A DNA stretch of 64,000 bases, taken from the NCBI RefSeq assembly GCF_000282335.1, contig NZ_AKJM01000037.1, positions 44,863-108,862 of the forward strand, given 5' to 3'. Of the stretch, positions 20,506 to 29,449 are shown in pieces. The DNA is from Pseudomonas sp. GM48. Its GTDB lineage: Bacteria > Pseudomonadota > Gammaproteobacteria > Pseudomonadales > Pseudomonadaceae. Under the pieces are notes generated by a model. That model saw only the letters and a list, made by a program, of their open reading frames with translations, was not told where the DNA came from and searched no databases. Numbering within the stretch: the stretch's first letter is position 1; each line of letters starts with the position of its first letter. The position numbers and the translations under genes were made by a program.

Positions 20506-21732
20506 ATGAGCCAGACACCGTCGAGTATTCAGCGCGCCGCCGTCATCGGCGCGGGCACCATGGGCCGTGGCATTGTCATGTGCCTGGCCAACGCCGGAGT
20601 GGCCGTGCAGTGGGTCGACAATAACCCGCAAATGCTGGAGCAAGCGCTGGCCACCGTGGCGGACACCTACGCCCATAACGTGCGCCAGGGCCGGATTGAC
20701 CAGCGCGAAGCCGATGCCCGTGTCGCGCGTGTTACGGCGGCAGAAGGTTTTACGGCCATCCGCGATGTCGACCTGGTCATCGAAGCGGTGTACGAAAACC
20801 TTGAGCTCAAACAGAAAATCTTCCGCGAGCTCGATGGCCTGCTCAAACCCGAAGCCATTCTGGCCAGCAATACTTCGGCGCTGGATATCGACGCCATTGC
20901 TTCGGTCACACACCGGCCGCAGCAGGTTCTGGGGCTGCACTTCTTCAGCCCGGCGCACATCATGAAATTGCTGGAAATCGTCCGCGGTGCCCAGACTGCA
21001 CCGGCAGTCATCGAGGCTGCACTGGCGTTGGGCAAGCGCATGGGCAAGGTCAGTGTGGTGGCGGGTAATTGCGACGGCTTCATTGGCAATCGCATGCTCA
21101 ATACCTACGTGTTGGAGGCGCGCAAAATGCTGCTGGAGGGGGCTTATCCCTATCAAGTGGATGCGGCACTGCAAGGCTTCGGTTTCGCCATGGGGCCGTT
21201 CCGCATGTTCGACGTGGTTGGCGTCGACCTGCAGTGGCGCGCGCGGCAACTCTCCGGTGTCGGGCAGGATGCGCCGGAAGTTCAGGTGGATAACCGACTG
21301 TGCGAAATGGAGCGTTTTGGCCAGAAGAGTGGCAATGGTTATTACCACTATGAGCCGGGCAGTCGCCAGGCCGAACATGATCCACAGGTGGATGCATTGG
21401 TGCTGGCCGTCAGCCAAGGGCTGGGGTTCCAGCGTCGCGAGATCGGCCCGGAAGAAATTCTGGAACGCTGCTTGCTGGCATTGGTCAACGAGGGCGCGAA
21501 GATCCTTCAGGAGGGTATTGCCCGGTCAGCTCATGACATCGATCTGGTTTACCTTAATGGCTACGGTTTCCCGGCGGACAAGGGCGGGCCGATGGCCTGG
21601 GCCGATCAGCAAGGGTTGGCGGATATTCATCGGCGCTTGATGGACCTTGAGACGCGTCAGGGCGATCACTGGAAACCGGCGCGGTTGATTGGTGAGCTGG
21701 CGGCGGCCGGCAAGGGGGTTGCCGACCATTGA
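20506..21732 (+). CDS. 3-hydroxyacyl-CoA dehydrogenase
   Basis: An NAD-dependent dehydrogenase of 408 residues acting on 3-hydroxyacyl-CoA in beta-oxidation. The N-terminal Rossmann motif is AAVIGAGTMGRGIV; LVIEAVYENLELKQKIF and the catalytic region LGLHFFSPAHIMKLLEIVRG with the active-site His follow, then NCDGFIGNRML. Two C-terminal 3HCDH domains come next (about residues 190-280 and 310-400), as in the C-terminal half of FadB but without the hydratase part. I chose the ATG at 20506 since MSQTPSSIQRAAVIG gives the expected N-terminus. The next gene, a thioesterase, may serve the same pathway, though a REP doublet separates them. Confidence 0.9.
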   Translation: MSQTPSSIQRAAVIGAGTMGRGIVMCLANAGVAVQWVDNNPQMLEQALATVADTYAHNVRQGRIDQREADARVARVTAAEGFTAIRDVDLVIEAVYENLELKQKIFRELDGLLKPEAILASNTSALDIDAIASVTHRPQQVLGLHFFSPAHIMKLLEIVRGAQTAPAVIEAALALGKRMGKVSVVAGNCDGFIGNRMLNTYVLEARKMLLEGAYPYQVDAALQGFGFAMGPFRMFDVVGVDLQWRARQLSGVGQDAPEVQVDNRLCEMERFGQKSGNGYYHYEPGSRQAEHDPQVDALVLAVSQGLGFQRREIGPEEILERCLLALVNEGAKILQEGIARSAHDIDLVYLNGYGFPADKGGPMAWADQQGLADIHRRLMDLETRQGDHWKPARLIGELAAAGKGVADH

Positions 21733-21757
21733 TTGACGGGGTGCCTGTAAGGGCGCC

Positions 21758-21854
21758 TTCGCGAGCAAGCCCGCTCCCACATTGAATATCGGTCGTACAC
21801 ACACACAATCTGTGCTCGCCGAAGATCAAATGTGGGAGCGGGCTTGCTCGCGAA
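21758..21854. repeat. REP doublet (REPIN), type A, twin of 23130-23222
   Basis: Inverted type A palindromes surround a spacer that begins ATTGAAT and ends GAAGATCAAA. The same spacer, with few changes, occurs in the doublet at 23130-23222, so both derive from one recently copied unit. Confidence 0.88.
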
Positions 21855-21910
21855 GAACGATAACGCGGTTTTCGCCTTAGACTGGCGAACCTACTCAGGA
21901 ACCAACGCTG

Positions 21911-22333
21911 ATGCCCCAACGCACCGACTACCCCCACTTCCAGCCCATCACCACCCGCTGGCACGACAACGACGCCTACGGTCACGTCAACAACGTTACC
22001 TATTACAGCTTCTTCGATACGGCGGTGAATACCTACCTGATCGAAGTCGGCGGCCTGGATATCCATGACGGTGAGGTGGTGGGGTTCGTGGTGAGCTCGG
22101 CTTGTGATTACTTTGCTTCCATTGCCTTCCCGGATCGCATCGAGATCGGTCTGCGGGTGGGCAAGTTGGGCAACAGCTCGGTGCAATACGAACTGGCAGT
22201 GTTCAAGCAAGGGGAAGACGAAGCCTGTGCGGCAGGGCGCTTCGTGCATGTGTTTGTCGATCGGGTGTCGAATCAACCCGTGGCGATTCCAGCAGGGTTG
22301 CGCGGAGCGCTGCAGCGTCTGGTGGTTCAGTAA
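21911..22333 (+). CDS. YbgC-type acyl-CoA thioesterase
   Basis: A hotdog-fold thioesterase of 140 residues. The 4-hydroxybenzoyl-CoA thioesterase family signature is clear near residue 17: [23 protein letters not shown], with the catalytic Asp in WHDND and the HVNN loop. No signal peptide is present, so it acts in the cytoplasm on some acyl-CoA. It follows a 3-hydroxyacyl-CoA dehydrogenase in the same direction. It ends shortly before a bidirectional terminator shared with the next, convergent gene. Confidence 0.88.
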   Translation: MPQRTDYPHFQPITTRWHDNDAYGHVNNVTYYSFFDTAVNTYLIEVGGLDIHDGEVVGFVVSSACDYFASIAFPDRIEIGLRVGKLGNSSVQYELAVFKQGEDEACAAGRFVHVFVDRVSNQPVAIPAGLRGALQRLVVQ

Positions 22334-22336
22334 GGC

Positions 22337-22369
22337 AAAAAAAACCGCAGCCCTTGGGCTGCGATTTTT
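22337..22369. terminator. Bidirectional terminator
   Basis: CGCAGCCC and GGGCTGCG form a perfect stem with a two-base loop. A run of A precedes it and a run of T follows, so it can end transcripts of both convergent genes. Confidence 0.9.
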
Positions 22370-22399
22370 GATGTGCTCACCGGCAAGGCGCTCGAGGCC

Positions 22400-22888
22400 T
22401 TAGTCGCGGTAGTACCTGTGGTGGTGCTTGCGATGGCCATAGGCATGGCCGCGACCCGGATGGCCGTCACGGTAGTAACGACGATCACCATGGTCGCGAT
22501 ACGAACGACGATCGCCGTCTTCATCATCGTACTCTTTGCCCATGTAGTTACCCAGCGCGCCACCGGCGCCGCCGCCTGCTGCGGCGCCGATCAGGCTGCC
22601 GCTGGTGCCGCCCATGCTGCGGCCGACCACGTTACCGCCCGCGGCACCCAACGCACCGCCAAGGGCTGCTTCACCACGGCTGTGTTTGTTTGCGCCGACG
22701 GCACTACCACCCGCACCGCCCAGGGCCGCGCCGATGGTGGAACCTGTATTGCCGCCTAACGACTGGCCGACGACCGAGCCCAGAACCCCGCCCAATGCGC
22801 CGCCTACACCGGCTTCGGTGGTGCCGCCAGCAGACGCAATACCGCTGACCAGGCCAAGGGACAACAAGAGAATCGAGGAGAACTTCAT
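22400..22888 (-). CDS. Exported glycine-zipper protein
   Basis: A 162-residue protein with a Sec signal peptide (MKFSSILLLSLGLVSGIASA) and then about 95 residues of glycine-zipper repeats (GxxxG spacing in GGALGGVLGSVVGQSLGGN and three similar stretches), which tend to insert in or pass through membranes. The C-terminal 45 residues are highly charged, rich in Asp, Arg, His and Tyr (RRYYRDGHPGRGH). Such proteins are common in Pseudomonas and of unknown role, possibly outer-membrane or stress-related. It shares a terminator with the convergent thioesterase gene. Confidence 0.8.
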   Translation of the reverse strand: MKFSSILLLSLGLVSGIASAGGTTEAGVGGALGGVLGSVVGQSLGGNTGSTIGAALGGAGGSAVGANKHSRGEAALGGALGAAGGNVVGRSMGGTSGSLIGAAAGGGAGGALGNYMGKEYDDEDGDRRSYRDHGDRRYYRDGHPGRGHAYGHRKHHHRYYRD

Positions 22889-23043
22889 GGAGGAACCTCA
22901 AGGGGATGACGGCGCGATCCTGAGGCTCTGGAATGGGCGTGACAATCGAAATCCGACGAATAACACGACCTGTATACAATATTGCAAGTTGCTGTTTTTT
23001 GGGCGGAACTTAACGTTTTTTTGCCGGTCTGTTACTACTTCGC

Positions 23044-23076
23044 AAAGGCCGTTTTCATGAGAAAACGGCCTTTTTT
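23044..23076 (+). terminator. Strong plus-strand terminator with no obvious gene before it
   Basis: AAAGGCCGTTTTC and GAAAACGGCCTTT form a 13-base stem with an ATGA loop, followed by TTTTTT on the plus strand. Both neighbouring genes run on the minus strand. The hairpin could end a short plus-strand transcript from the 22889-23043 gap or, less well, the minus-strand gene from 25592. Confidence 0.8.
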
Positions 23077-23129
23077 GTGGGCGATTGGAAAGTGCTGGAT
23101 CCGGAAAATTTGTTGCTTGATCTACCGTA

Positions 23130-23222
23130 TTCGCGAGCAAGCCCGCTCCCACATTGAATCTCTACCGTACACAAATTTTGTGTTCGCTGAAGATCAAATG
23201 TGGGAGCGGGCTTGCTCGCGAA
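23130..23222. repeat. REP doublet (REPIN), type A, twin of 21758-21854
   Basis: Inverted type A palindromes with a spacer almost the same as in the doublet 1.4 kb to the left (ATTGAATC...CGTACACAAA...GAAGATCAAA). Confidence 0.88.
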
Positions 23223-23243
23223 GAGGCCGGCTCAGGCGAAGTG

Positions 23244-25592
23244 TTACGCAGACTTGGCCATGATTAACCCGGTCTCACTCGCCGCTTCCAAACGAATCGC
23301 CACAAACTTCGACGTTGGCGTATGGCTGCCATCGCCGGTGCTTTCCAGTGGCACCAGCGGATTCACTTCCGGGTAGTAGGCCGCCGCTTGCCCGGCCGGG
23401 ATATCGAACGCCAGCAGCGTGAAGCCTTTTACCCGACGTTCAATGCCATCGTCCCAGAGCGAAACGATGTCCGCCTTCTGCCCCGGTCTGAAGCCCAGGC
23501 GAATGATGTCGGCTTCGTTGACGAACAACACGTCCCGCTGACCTTTCACGCCGCGATAACGGTCGTTGAGGCCATAGATGGTGGTGTTGTACTGATCGTG
23601 GGAACGCATCGATTGCATGATCAGGTCCGGCAACACACCCGTGGCGCGGGTGCGTTCGTGCACCAGGTCTTTTGGCAGCACATTCGGGCGGAAATTGGCC
23701 CGGCCCGAGGCGGTGTTCCACTTGCGTGCGCCGGCGCTGTTGCCCAGATAGAAACCACCGGGATTCTTGATTTTCTCGTTGAAGTGCTTGAAGCCCGGAA
23801 TGGTCTCGGCGATCAGGTCGCGGATGCGGCCGTAATCGGCCACCAGCCAGTTCCAGTCCACAGGATGGTTGCCCAGGGTTGCGGCGGCGATGCCGGCCAG
23901 GATCGCCGGTTCCGAACGCATCTGGTTCGACAACGCCTGCAATTGACCGTTAGAGGCATGGACCATGCTGAACGAATCTTCGACGGTCACCGCTTGCGGG
24001 CCTTCGGTCTGGATATCGATGTCGGTGCGGCCCAGGCACGGCAGAATCAGCGCGTCCTTGCCGTGGGTCAAATGGCTGCGGTTGAGCTTGGTGCTGATCT
24101 GCACGGTCAGGTCGCAGTTTTGCAACGCCTGGAAGGTGCGCGGGCTGTCCGGCGTGGCTTGGGCGAAGTTGCCGCCGAGGCCGATGAAGACTTTCGCCCG
24201 GCCTTCAGCCATCGCATGAATGGCCTCGACTACGTTGTGCCCGTTGTGGCGTGGCACCTTGAACTGGAAACGGCGCTCCAGTGCATCGAGGAAAGCCACG
24301 GGTGGGCGCTCGTTGATACCCATGGTCCGGTCGCCCTGCACGTTGCTGTGACCACGCACCGGGCAAAGACCGGCCCCCGGCCGGCCAATGTTGCCACGCA
24401 GCATCATCAGGTTGGCGAGTTCCTGGATGGTCGCCACCGAATGGCGATGCTGGGTGATGCCCATGGCCCAGCACATGATGACGTTCTTGCTCCTGGCGTA
24501 CATGCGTGCCGCTTGTTCGATCTCTACCAGCGTCAGGCCCGACTGCTCGACGATCTGCTCCCATGGGGTGTCGTCGATGGTCGCCAGGTACTCCAGCACG
24601 TTGGCGCTGTGTTCATTGAGGAAGTCGTGGTCAAACACTGCCGGGGCGCCGGTTTTCTGCGCATCGCGCTCCCACAGCAAAAGGAATTTGGCCATGCCGC
24701 GCATGATCGCCATGTCACCGCCCAGAGCCGGGCGGAAGAACGCAGTGTTGGTCGGCTTGTCGCCGTTGGTAAGCATTTCGATCGCGTGCTGCGGGTGCTG
24801 GAAACGTTCCAGGCCGCGCTCCTTGAGCGGGTTGATGCACACCACTTGAGCGCCGCGTTTCACCGCTTCACGCAGCGGTTCGAGCATGCGCGGGTGGTTG
24901 GTGCCGGGGTTCTGGCCCCAGACGAAAATCGCATCGGCGTGTTCGAAGTCGTCGAACGTCACCGTACCTTTGCCGACACCGACGCTTTGCGACAACGCAA
25001 CGCCGCTGGCCTCGTGACACATGTTCGAGCAGTCAGGGAAGTTGTTGGTGCCATAGGCGCGCACGAACAGCTGATAGAGAAAAGCCGCTTCGTTGCTGGC
25101 ACGCCCCGAGGTATAGAACTCGGCCTGATCCGGGCTCGACAAGCCGTTCAGGTGTTTGGCGATCAGCGCGAAGGCATCGTCCCAACTGATCGGTTTGTAG
25201 CGATCGGTTTCGGCGTCGTAGCTCATCGGCTCGGTCAGGCGGCCCTGATACTCGAGCCAGTAGTCGCTTTGTTCCAGCAGCGCGGTGACGCTGTGTTTGG
25301 CGAAGAACCCGGCATCAACACGGCGTTTGGTCGCTTCCCAGTTCACCGCTTTGGCGCCGTTCTCGCAGAACATCACCATGCCGCCTTCCTGAGAGTCACC
25401 CCAGGCGCAACCGGGACAGTCGAAGCCGCCGTTCTTGTTGGTCTTGAGCATCATGCGCAGGTTTTTCAGTGCGTTGTCGCTGGTCAACCAGGCCTGGGCC
25501 ACGCTGATCAGTGCGCCCCAGCCGCCGGCCGGGCCTTTGTAGGGCTTGTAGCGAGGGACGGGTTTCTGGTCGGCTTGACGGTGTTGACTCAC
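23244..25592 (-). CDS. FdhF/YdeP-family molybdopterin oxidoreductase
   Basis: A 782-residue molybdenum enzyme of the formate dehydrogenase-like FdhF/YdeP family. Near the N-terminus Cys59 and Cys62 in DCPGCAWGDSQ with Cys76 suit a 4Fe-4S site. The molybdopterin domains follow (FYTSGRASNEAAFLYQLF, IFVWGQNPGTNHPRML, GHSNVQGDRTMGI), and the C-terminal dinucleotide-binding domain begins about residue 660. No twin-arginine signal is seen, so it is cytoplasmic. The GTG at 25592 is preceded by GGAG and overlaps the fdhD stop (GTGA), which fixes the start. In E. coli, YdeP is linked to acid resistance; the real substrate is not known, and formate is only a guess from fdhD. Confidence 0.9.
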   Translation of the reverse strand: MSQHRQADQKPVPRYKPYKGPAGGWGALISVAQAWLTSDNALKNLRMMLKTNKNGGFDCPGCAWGDSQEGGMVMFCENGAKAVNWEATKRRVDAGFFAKHSVTALLEQSDYWLEYQGRLTEPMSYDAETDRYKPISWDDAFALIAKHLNGLSSPDQAEFYTSGRASNEAAFLYQLFVRAYGTNNFPDCSNMCHEASGVALSQSVGVGKGTVTFDDFEHADAIFVWGQNPGTNHPRMLEPLREAVKRGAQVVCINPLKERGLERFQHPQHAIEMLTNGDKPTNTAFFRPALGGDMAIMRGMAKFLLLWERDAQKTGAPAVFDHDFLNEHSANVLEYLATIDDTPWEQIVEQSGLTLVEIEQAARMYARSKNVIMCWAMGITQHRHSVATIQELANLMMLRGNIGRPGAGLCPVRGHSNVQGDRTMGINERPPVAFLDALERRFQFKVPRHNGHNVVEAIHAMAEGRAKVFIGLGGNFAQATPDSPRTFQALQNCDLTVQISTKLNRSHLTHGKDALILPCLGRTDIDIQTEGPQAVTVEDSFSMVHASNGQLQALSNQMRSEPAILAGIAAATLGNHPVDWNWLVADYGRIRDLIAETIPGFKHFNEKIKNPGGFYLGNSAGARKWNTASGRANFRPNVLPKDLVHERTRATGVLPDLIMQSMRSHDQYNTTIYGLNDRYRGVKGQRDVLFVNEADIIRLGFRPGQKADIVSLWDDGIERRVKGFTLLAFDIPAGQAAAYYPEVNPLVPLESTGDGSHTPTSKFVAIRLEAASETGLIMAKSA

Positions 25593-26428
25593 GCTTGATT
25601 CTCCAACGTTGGGCTGTAGACCCGCGGCGCATTCTTCTGTGGCAGATGGATGAGATTGAGGTTGTGGCGACGGGCCCATTGCACGGCAAGGCCCGTGGGC
25701 GACGACAGGCTGACCAGGGTCTGGATGCCTGCGCGCAAGACTTTCTGGATCAATTCGAGGCTGCAGCGACTGGTGACAATCGCCAGGCCGCCCGCGGTCG
25801 GGATGTTCTGGCGGACAAGTCCACCGATCAGCTTGTCGAGGGCGTTGTGCCGACCGATGTCTTCGCGGCCCAGCAGCAACTCGCCCTTGTCATTCATGAA
25901 CACTGCCGCATGCACCGCGCCGCAATGCTGGCCCAAGGGCTGGAAGGCGCCGATGCGTTCGCGCAGGCCAACAAGCCATTCGACCGGCGGCAACGGGGCA
26001 CCGGGCAATACCTGAAGGTCCGGCAAAGCCTGTTCGACCGCTTCCACGCCGCACAGCCCGCAACCACTGGTACCGGCCAGTTGCCGACGCTGCTGCTTGA
26101 GGTTCCAGAAAGCGCGGTTGGCAATGGTCACTTGCGCGTATTGCGCCGAGCCAGAGCCGCTCAGTTGCAGGTCATAGATGTCCGTGGCGTCCTGGATGAT
26201 GCCGCTGCCCAGGCTGAAGCCGACGATGAAGTCTTCGAGGTCGGTCGGTGTCACCAGCATGACGGCCTGGCTGATGCCGTTGTAGGCGATCGCCAGCGCC
26301 ACTTCCTCGGCCAGCGCGGTGCTGGCTGATTCCGAGTGCTCGAGGTTGCTGTAGCTGTACGTCTGGCTGGCCGCGGGCGCGGGTGTTTCGAGGGCAGGCG
26401 CCGCGCAGGCTGGGCGCTTGGTGTTCAT
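25589..26428 (-). CDS. fdhD: Formate dehydrogenase accessory sulfurtransferase FdhD
   Basis: A 279-residue protein that passes sulfur from IscS to the molybdenum cofactor of formate dehydrogenases. The conserved CGLCG loop (GTSGCGLCGVEAVEQ, about residue 120) holds the sulfur-carrying cysteines; FIVGFSLGSGIIQDATDIYDL and GREDIGRHNALDKLIGG are further FdhD motifs. It is upstream of and overlaps the FdhF/YdeP gene by four bases, which suggests that it matures that enzyme. Confidence 0.95.
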   Translation of the reverse strand: MNTKRPACAAPALETPAPAASQTYSYSNLEHSESASTALAEEVALAIAYNGISQAVMLVTPTDLEDFIVGFSLGSGIIQDATDIYDLQLSGSGSAQYAQVTIANRAFWNLKQQRRQLAGTSGCGLCGVEAVEQALPDLQVLPGAPLPPVEWLVGLRERIGAFQPLGQHCGAVHAAVFMNDKGELLLGREDIGRHNALDKLIGGLVRQNIPTAGGLAIVTSRCSLELIQKVLRAGIQTLVSLSSPTGLAVQWARRHNLNLIHLPQKNAPRVYSPTLENQA

Positions 26429-26520
26429 GGCATCACCGACGGTTTGATCAGCTTTAAGACTAGGCGCGGCAACTTGTCGCGTCTAATCGCTATTACTGAT
26501 CTACCGATAGATGCCGTCGA

Positions 26521-27408
26521 TCAGGCACCGATCAGCGATTGCTGATAAATCGCGAAACAGGCCTCCGCCAAGGCCGAGCGTGGCGCGCTGCGACGCATGA
26601 TCAGCCCCAGCCGGCCTAGGGTCTGGGCGTTTTCGATCGGTTGCAGGCGCAGATGATCGGTCAGACCTTCGAGGCCGCCGTCCGATGGCATCACGGCGCA
26701 GCACAGGCCGCCGTGCACAGCTTGTAACAGTTGATGGACGGCATCCGTTTGCAACATAGGCTGCGGGTTGAGGCCCCGACTGTGGAAGTTGTGGTCGATG
26801 GACTGGCGAAAGTGCATGCCGCTGGTGAGCATGCCCAGTGGCAGTTCAATCAACGATTCCCAACTCAGCGGTGCCTCGCCAAAGGTGAAAAAGCGCTGGT
26901 CGTAGAGCAGGCCCATGCGGGTTTCACTGAAGGTCAGCGAGTCGAAGCGTTCGGCGTCCAGGCGCTCCAGATACGACACGCCGAGATCCAGACGATTGTT
27001 CGCCAGTTGTTCGAGTATCTGTTCCGAACTCAGCGCCGAAAGTTCGAAGCGCAGGTTCGGGTGCTCGGCATGCAGGTGTTGCAACAGCGGCAGCGGATCG
27101 AAGCTCGACAGCGGCACCACACCCAGCCGCAACGTACCGACCAGATTGCCGCGACAGGCTGCCGCTTCGGCGTACAAGCCGTCGTAGGCTGCCAGAACGG
27201 TGCGTGCCCAGGCCAGTACCCGCTCGCCCGGCGCGGTGAAACCTTCGAAGCGCTGGCCGCGATTGACCAGCGGCAGGTCGAGCTCTTCTTCGAGGCTGCG
27301 CAGGCGCATGGACAGGGTCGGCTGGGTGATGTGGCAGCGTGCGGCGGCCTGGCCGAAATGGCGGGTTTCGTCGAGCGCGATGAGGAATTTCAGCTGCTTG
27401 ATGTCCAT
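26521..27408 (-). CDS. LysR-family transcriptional regulator
   Basis: A 295-residue regulator with an N-terminal winged helix-turn-helix (MDIKQLKFLIALDETRHFGQ, then ITQPTLSMRLRSLEEEL) and a C-terminal effector-binding domain that reads LRLGVVPLSSFDPLPLLQHL onward. It lies upstream of fdhD and the FdhF/YdeP gene in the same direction, 92 bases away, so it may regulate or be transcribed with them. This is unusual, as LysR regulators are mostly divergent from their targets. The effector is unknown. Confidence 0.88.
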   Translation of the reverse strand: MDIKQLKFLIALDETRHFGQAAARCHITQPTLSMRLRSLEEELDLPLVNRGQRFEGFTAPGERVLAWARTVLAAYDGLYAEAAACRGNLVGTLRLGVVPLSSFDPLPLLQHLHAEHPNLRFELSALSSEQILEQLANNRLDLGVSYLERLDAERFDSLTFSETRMGLLYDQRFFTFGEAPLSWESLIELPLGMLTSGMHFRQSIDHNFHSRGLNPQPMLQTDAVHQLLQAVHGGLCCAVMPSDGGLEGLTDHLRLQPIENAQTLGRLGLIMRRSAPRSALAEACFAIYQQSLIGA

Positions 27409-27536
27409 CTTCGCTCCAGGATGCGGGAAGGTGCGGATTCTATCGCAAGCGGGGTCATTGGTCGGGTTGGAATCGCAGGTAACGGTCGTGGTCTAGGCTT
27501 TGGCGTCTGGAACCCGAACCCCAAGGAGAGTGCACC

Positions 27537-27977
27537 ATGAGTCTTTTGAGCTTTGTGAAAGAAGCAGGCGAAAAACTGCTGGATTTGCTGACGCCGGGCA
27601 ACGCCAATGCCAGTGAGCAGTTGAAGGCGCACATCAGCAAGGTCGGGCTGGGCAATCCGAATGTGCAGGCGACGGTCGATGGTGACAAGGTCACGGTGAC
27701 CGGCGAAGTGGCGAGCCAGGAAGAGAAGGAGAAGATCCTGCTGGCGGTGGGCAACATCGCCGGGGTTGGCAGCGTGGATGATCAGATCGCTGTGACCGGG
27801 CCTGTAGTTGCTGCCGCACGTTTCGTGGCCGTGAAAAAGGGCGACACCCTCAGTGCGATATCCTTGGCCGTATATGGCAGTGCCAACCAGTACAACAAGA
27901 TTTTTGAAGCTAACAAACCGATGCTGGCGCACCCGGACAAGATCTATCCGGGGCAGTCGTTGCGGATTCCTGAATAG
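27537..27977 (+). CDS. lysM: BON-LysM protein (Kbp/YgaU type)
   Basis: A 146-residue protein with an N-terminal BON domain (about 25-90: VQATVDGDKVTVTGEVASQEEKEKI) and a C-terminal LysM domain (about 95-144: VKKGDTLSAISLAVYGSANQYNKIFEAN). This is the E. coli Kbp (YgaU) architecture, a cytoplasmic potassium-binding protein induced by osmotic stress. No signal peptide is present, which agrees with that. AAGGAG before the ATG fixes the start. It is divergent from the LysR gene. Confidence 0.92.
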   Translation: MSLLSFVKEAGEKLLDLLTPGNANASEQLKAHISKVGLGNPNVQATVDGDKVTVTGEVASQEEKEKILLAVGNIAGVGSVDDQIAVTGPVVAAARFVAVKKGDTLSAISLAVYGSANQYNKIFEANKPMLAHPDKIYPGQSLRIPE

Positions 27978-27986
27978 CACAAAACC

Positions 27987-28117
27987 TGTGGCGAGGGAGC
28001 TTGCTCCCGCTGGAGTGCGAAGCGCTCCCAATTCGGGCAATGCGTTCTTTCAGATAGATCGCGTCAGCTGAATTGCGACTGCTGCGCAGCCGAGCGGGAG
28101 CAAGCTCCCTCGCCACA
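27987..28117. repeat. REP doublet, type B
   Basis: Type B palindromes begin at 27987 and end at 28117 in inverted orientation. The element sits 10 bases after the lysM stop, between convergent genes. Confidence 0.82.
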
Positions 28118-28131
28118 GTGACTGCGTCTTT

Positions 28132-28794
28132 TCAGAGCCCCGCAATCAAATCCCGATAATCCCCGACCGCTGCAAACTCCGCGGTGTCCTTCGGCCCTTT
28201 GCGGCTATCCGGCTCGCGCACGGCCAGCAAATGCGCCACGCCAAAGTCCCGTGCGCTGCGCAGGATCGGCAAGGTGTCGTCGATGAACAGGCTGCGCGCC
28301 GGATCGAAATCGATATCGGCTTGCAGCGCATCCCAGAATTGCGGGTTTTCCTTGGGGAAGCCGTAGTCATGGGAGCTGATCAGGCGTTCGAAGTAGGGCG
28401 CCAGTTCGATTTTTTCCAGCTTCAACGACAGCGCATCCCGATGGGCATTGGTGATCAGCACCACGCGCTTGCCGGCCCGTTTGATCGCTGCCAGAAAGGT
28501 GTCGGCATCCGGGCGCAGGGCGATCAGGTGCGCGGTTTCCAGTTTCAGGTCGCGCACCGACAGCTTCAATTCGGCGCTCCAGAAGTCCAGGCAGTACCAC
28601 TGCAACTGGCCGGCATTGCGCTCGAACAACGGCTGCAACTCCATCTCGGCCATGGCCCGGCTGACCCCGTGCAGTTCGGCGTAACGCCGGGGCAAATGCT
28701 CCATCCAGAAGTGGTTGTCGAAATGCAGATCCAGCAGCGTGCCGTCCATGTCCAGCAGAACGGTATCGATGTCGGACCACGGTAATGAAGGCAT
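28132..28794 (-). CDS. yrfG: GMP/IMP nucleotidase YrfG
   Basis: A haloacid dehalogenase-type phosphatase of 220 residues that dephosphorylates purine nucleoside monophosphates. Motif I is VLLDMDGTLLDLHFDN (Asp nucleophile, about residue 14); motif II is VVLITNAHRDALSLK; motif III/IV are ENPQFW and FIDDTLPILRSA. The FDNHFW and PRRYAELHG segments in the cap are typical of YrfG. It is divergent from nudE, another nucleotide hydrolase, as in many gammaproteobacteria. Confidence 0.9.
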   Translation of the reverse strand: MPSLPWSDIDTVLLDMDGTLLDLHFDNHFWMEHLPRRYAELHGVSRAMAEMELQPLFERNAGQLQWYCLDFWSAELKLSVRDLKLETAHLIALRPDADTFLAAIKRAGKRVVLITNAHRDALSLKLEKIELAPYFERLISSHDYGFPKENPQFWDALQADIDFDPARSLFIDDTLPILRSARDFGVAHLLAVREPDSRKGPKDTAEFAAVGDYRDLIAGL

Positions 28795-28882
28795 GGCAAA
28801 GTCTCGGGCGGTAGAAAGATATCTGGCATAAACAATCGGGTAAGCCGCGTTATAGTAGCGCGTTCACGCCAAGGAGCTTTGC

Positions 28883-29449
28883 ATGCGCCAGAAACCCACC
28901 ATACTCGCCCGCGAAATTGTCGCCACCAGTCGATTGTTCTGCGTGGAAGAGCTGAAGCTGCGTTTTTCCAACGGCGTGGAGCGCACCTATGAACGCCTGG
29001 TCGGCAAGGGTGCCGGGTACGGCGCGGTGATGATCGTGGCGATGCTGGATGCCGAGCATGCGGTGCTGGTCGAGGAGTATTGCGGCGGCACGGATGAATA
29101 TGAAATGTCGTTGCCCAAGGGCTTGATCGAACCGGGCGAAGACGTGCTGGCGGCGGCCGAGCGTGAGCTCAAGGAAGAGGCCGGTTTCGGCGCGCGACAG
29201 CTGGAGCATCTGACCGAGCTGTCACTGTCCCCCGGTTACATGAGCCAGAAGATTCAGGTGGTGCTGGCCACCGACCTCTACGAGGAGCGCCTGGAAGGCG
29301 ACGAACCAGAGCCGATGCGGGTGGACAAGATCAATCTGCGTGAGCTCTCGGCGCTGGCACAAAACCCGAAATTTACCGAAGGCCGTGCCTTGGCGGCGCT
29401 GTACCTGGCCCGTGACCTGTTGACCCAGCGCGGAGCGTTCCAGTCATGA
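28883..29449 (+). CDS. nudE: ADP compounds hydrolase NudE
   Basis: A Nudix hydrolase of 188 residues that cleaves ADP-ribose, diadenosine phosphates and NADH. The Nudix box is complete: GLIEPGEDVLAAAERELKEE, ending in AGFG. The downstream gene cysQ starts within its stop codon (ATGA), a linkage well known for nudE and cysQ. AAGGAG before the ATG supports the start. Confidence 0.95.
   Translation: MRQKPTILAREIVATSRLFCVEELKLRFSNGVERTYERLVGKGAGYGAVMIVAMLDAEHAVLVEEYCGGTDEYEMSLPKGLIEPGEDVLAAAERELKEEAGFGARQLEHLTELSLSPGYMSQKIQVVLATDLYEERLEGDEPEPMRVDKINLRELSALAQNPKFTEGRALAALYLARDLLTQRGAFQS

Noticed and set aside
23322..25598. Open frame of 758 codons on the plus strand
   Set aside because: It is the complement of the FdhF/YdeP gene. 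GC-rich codon use leaves the opposite strand open, and its translation resembles no protein.
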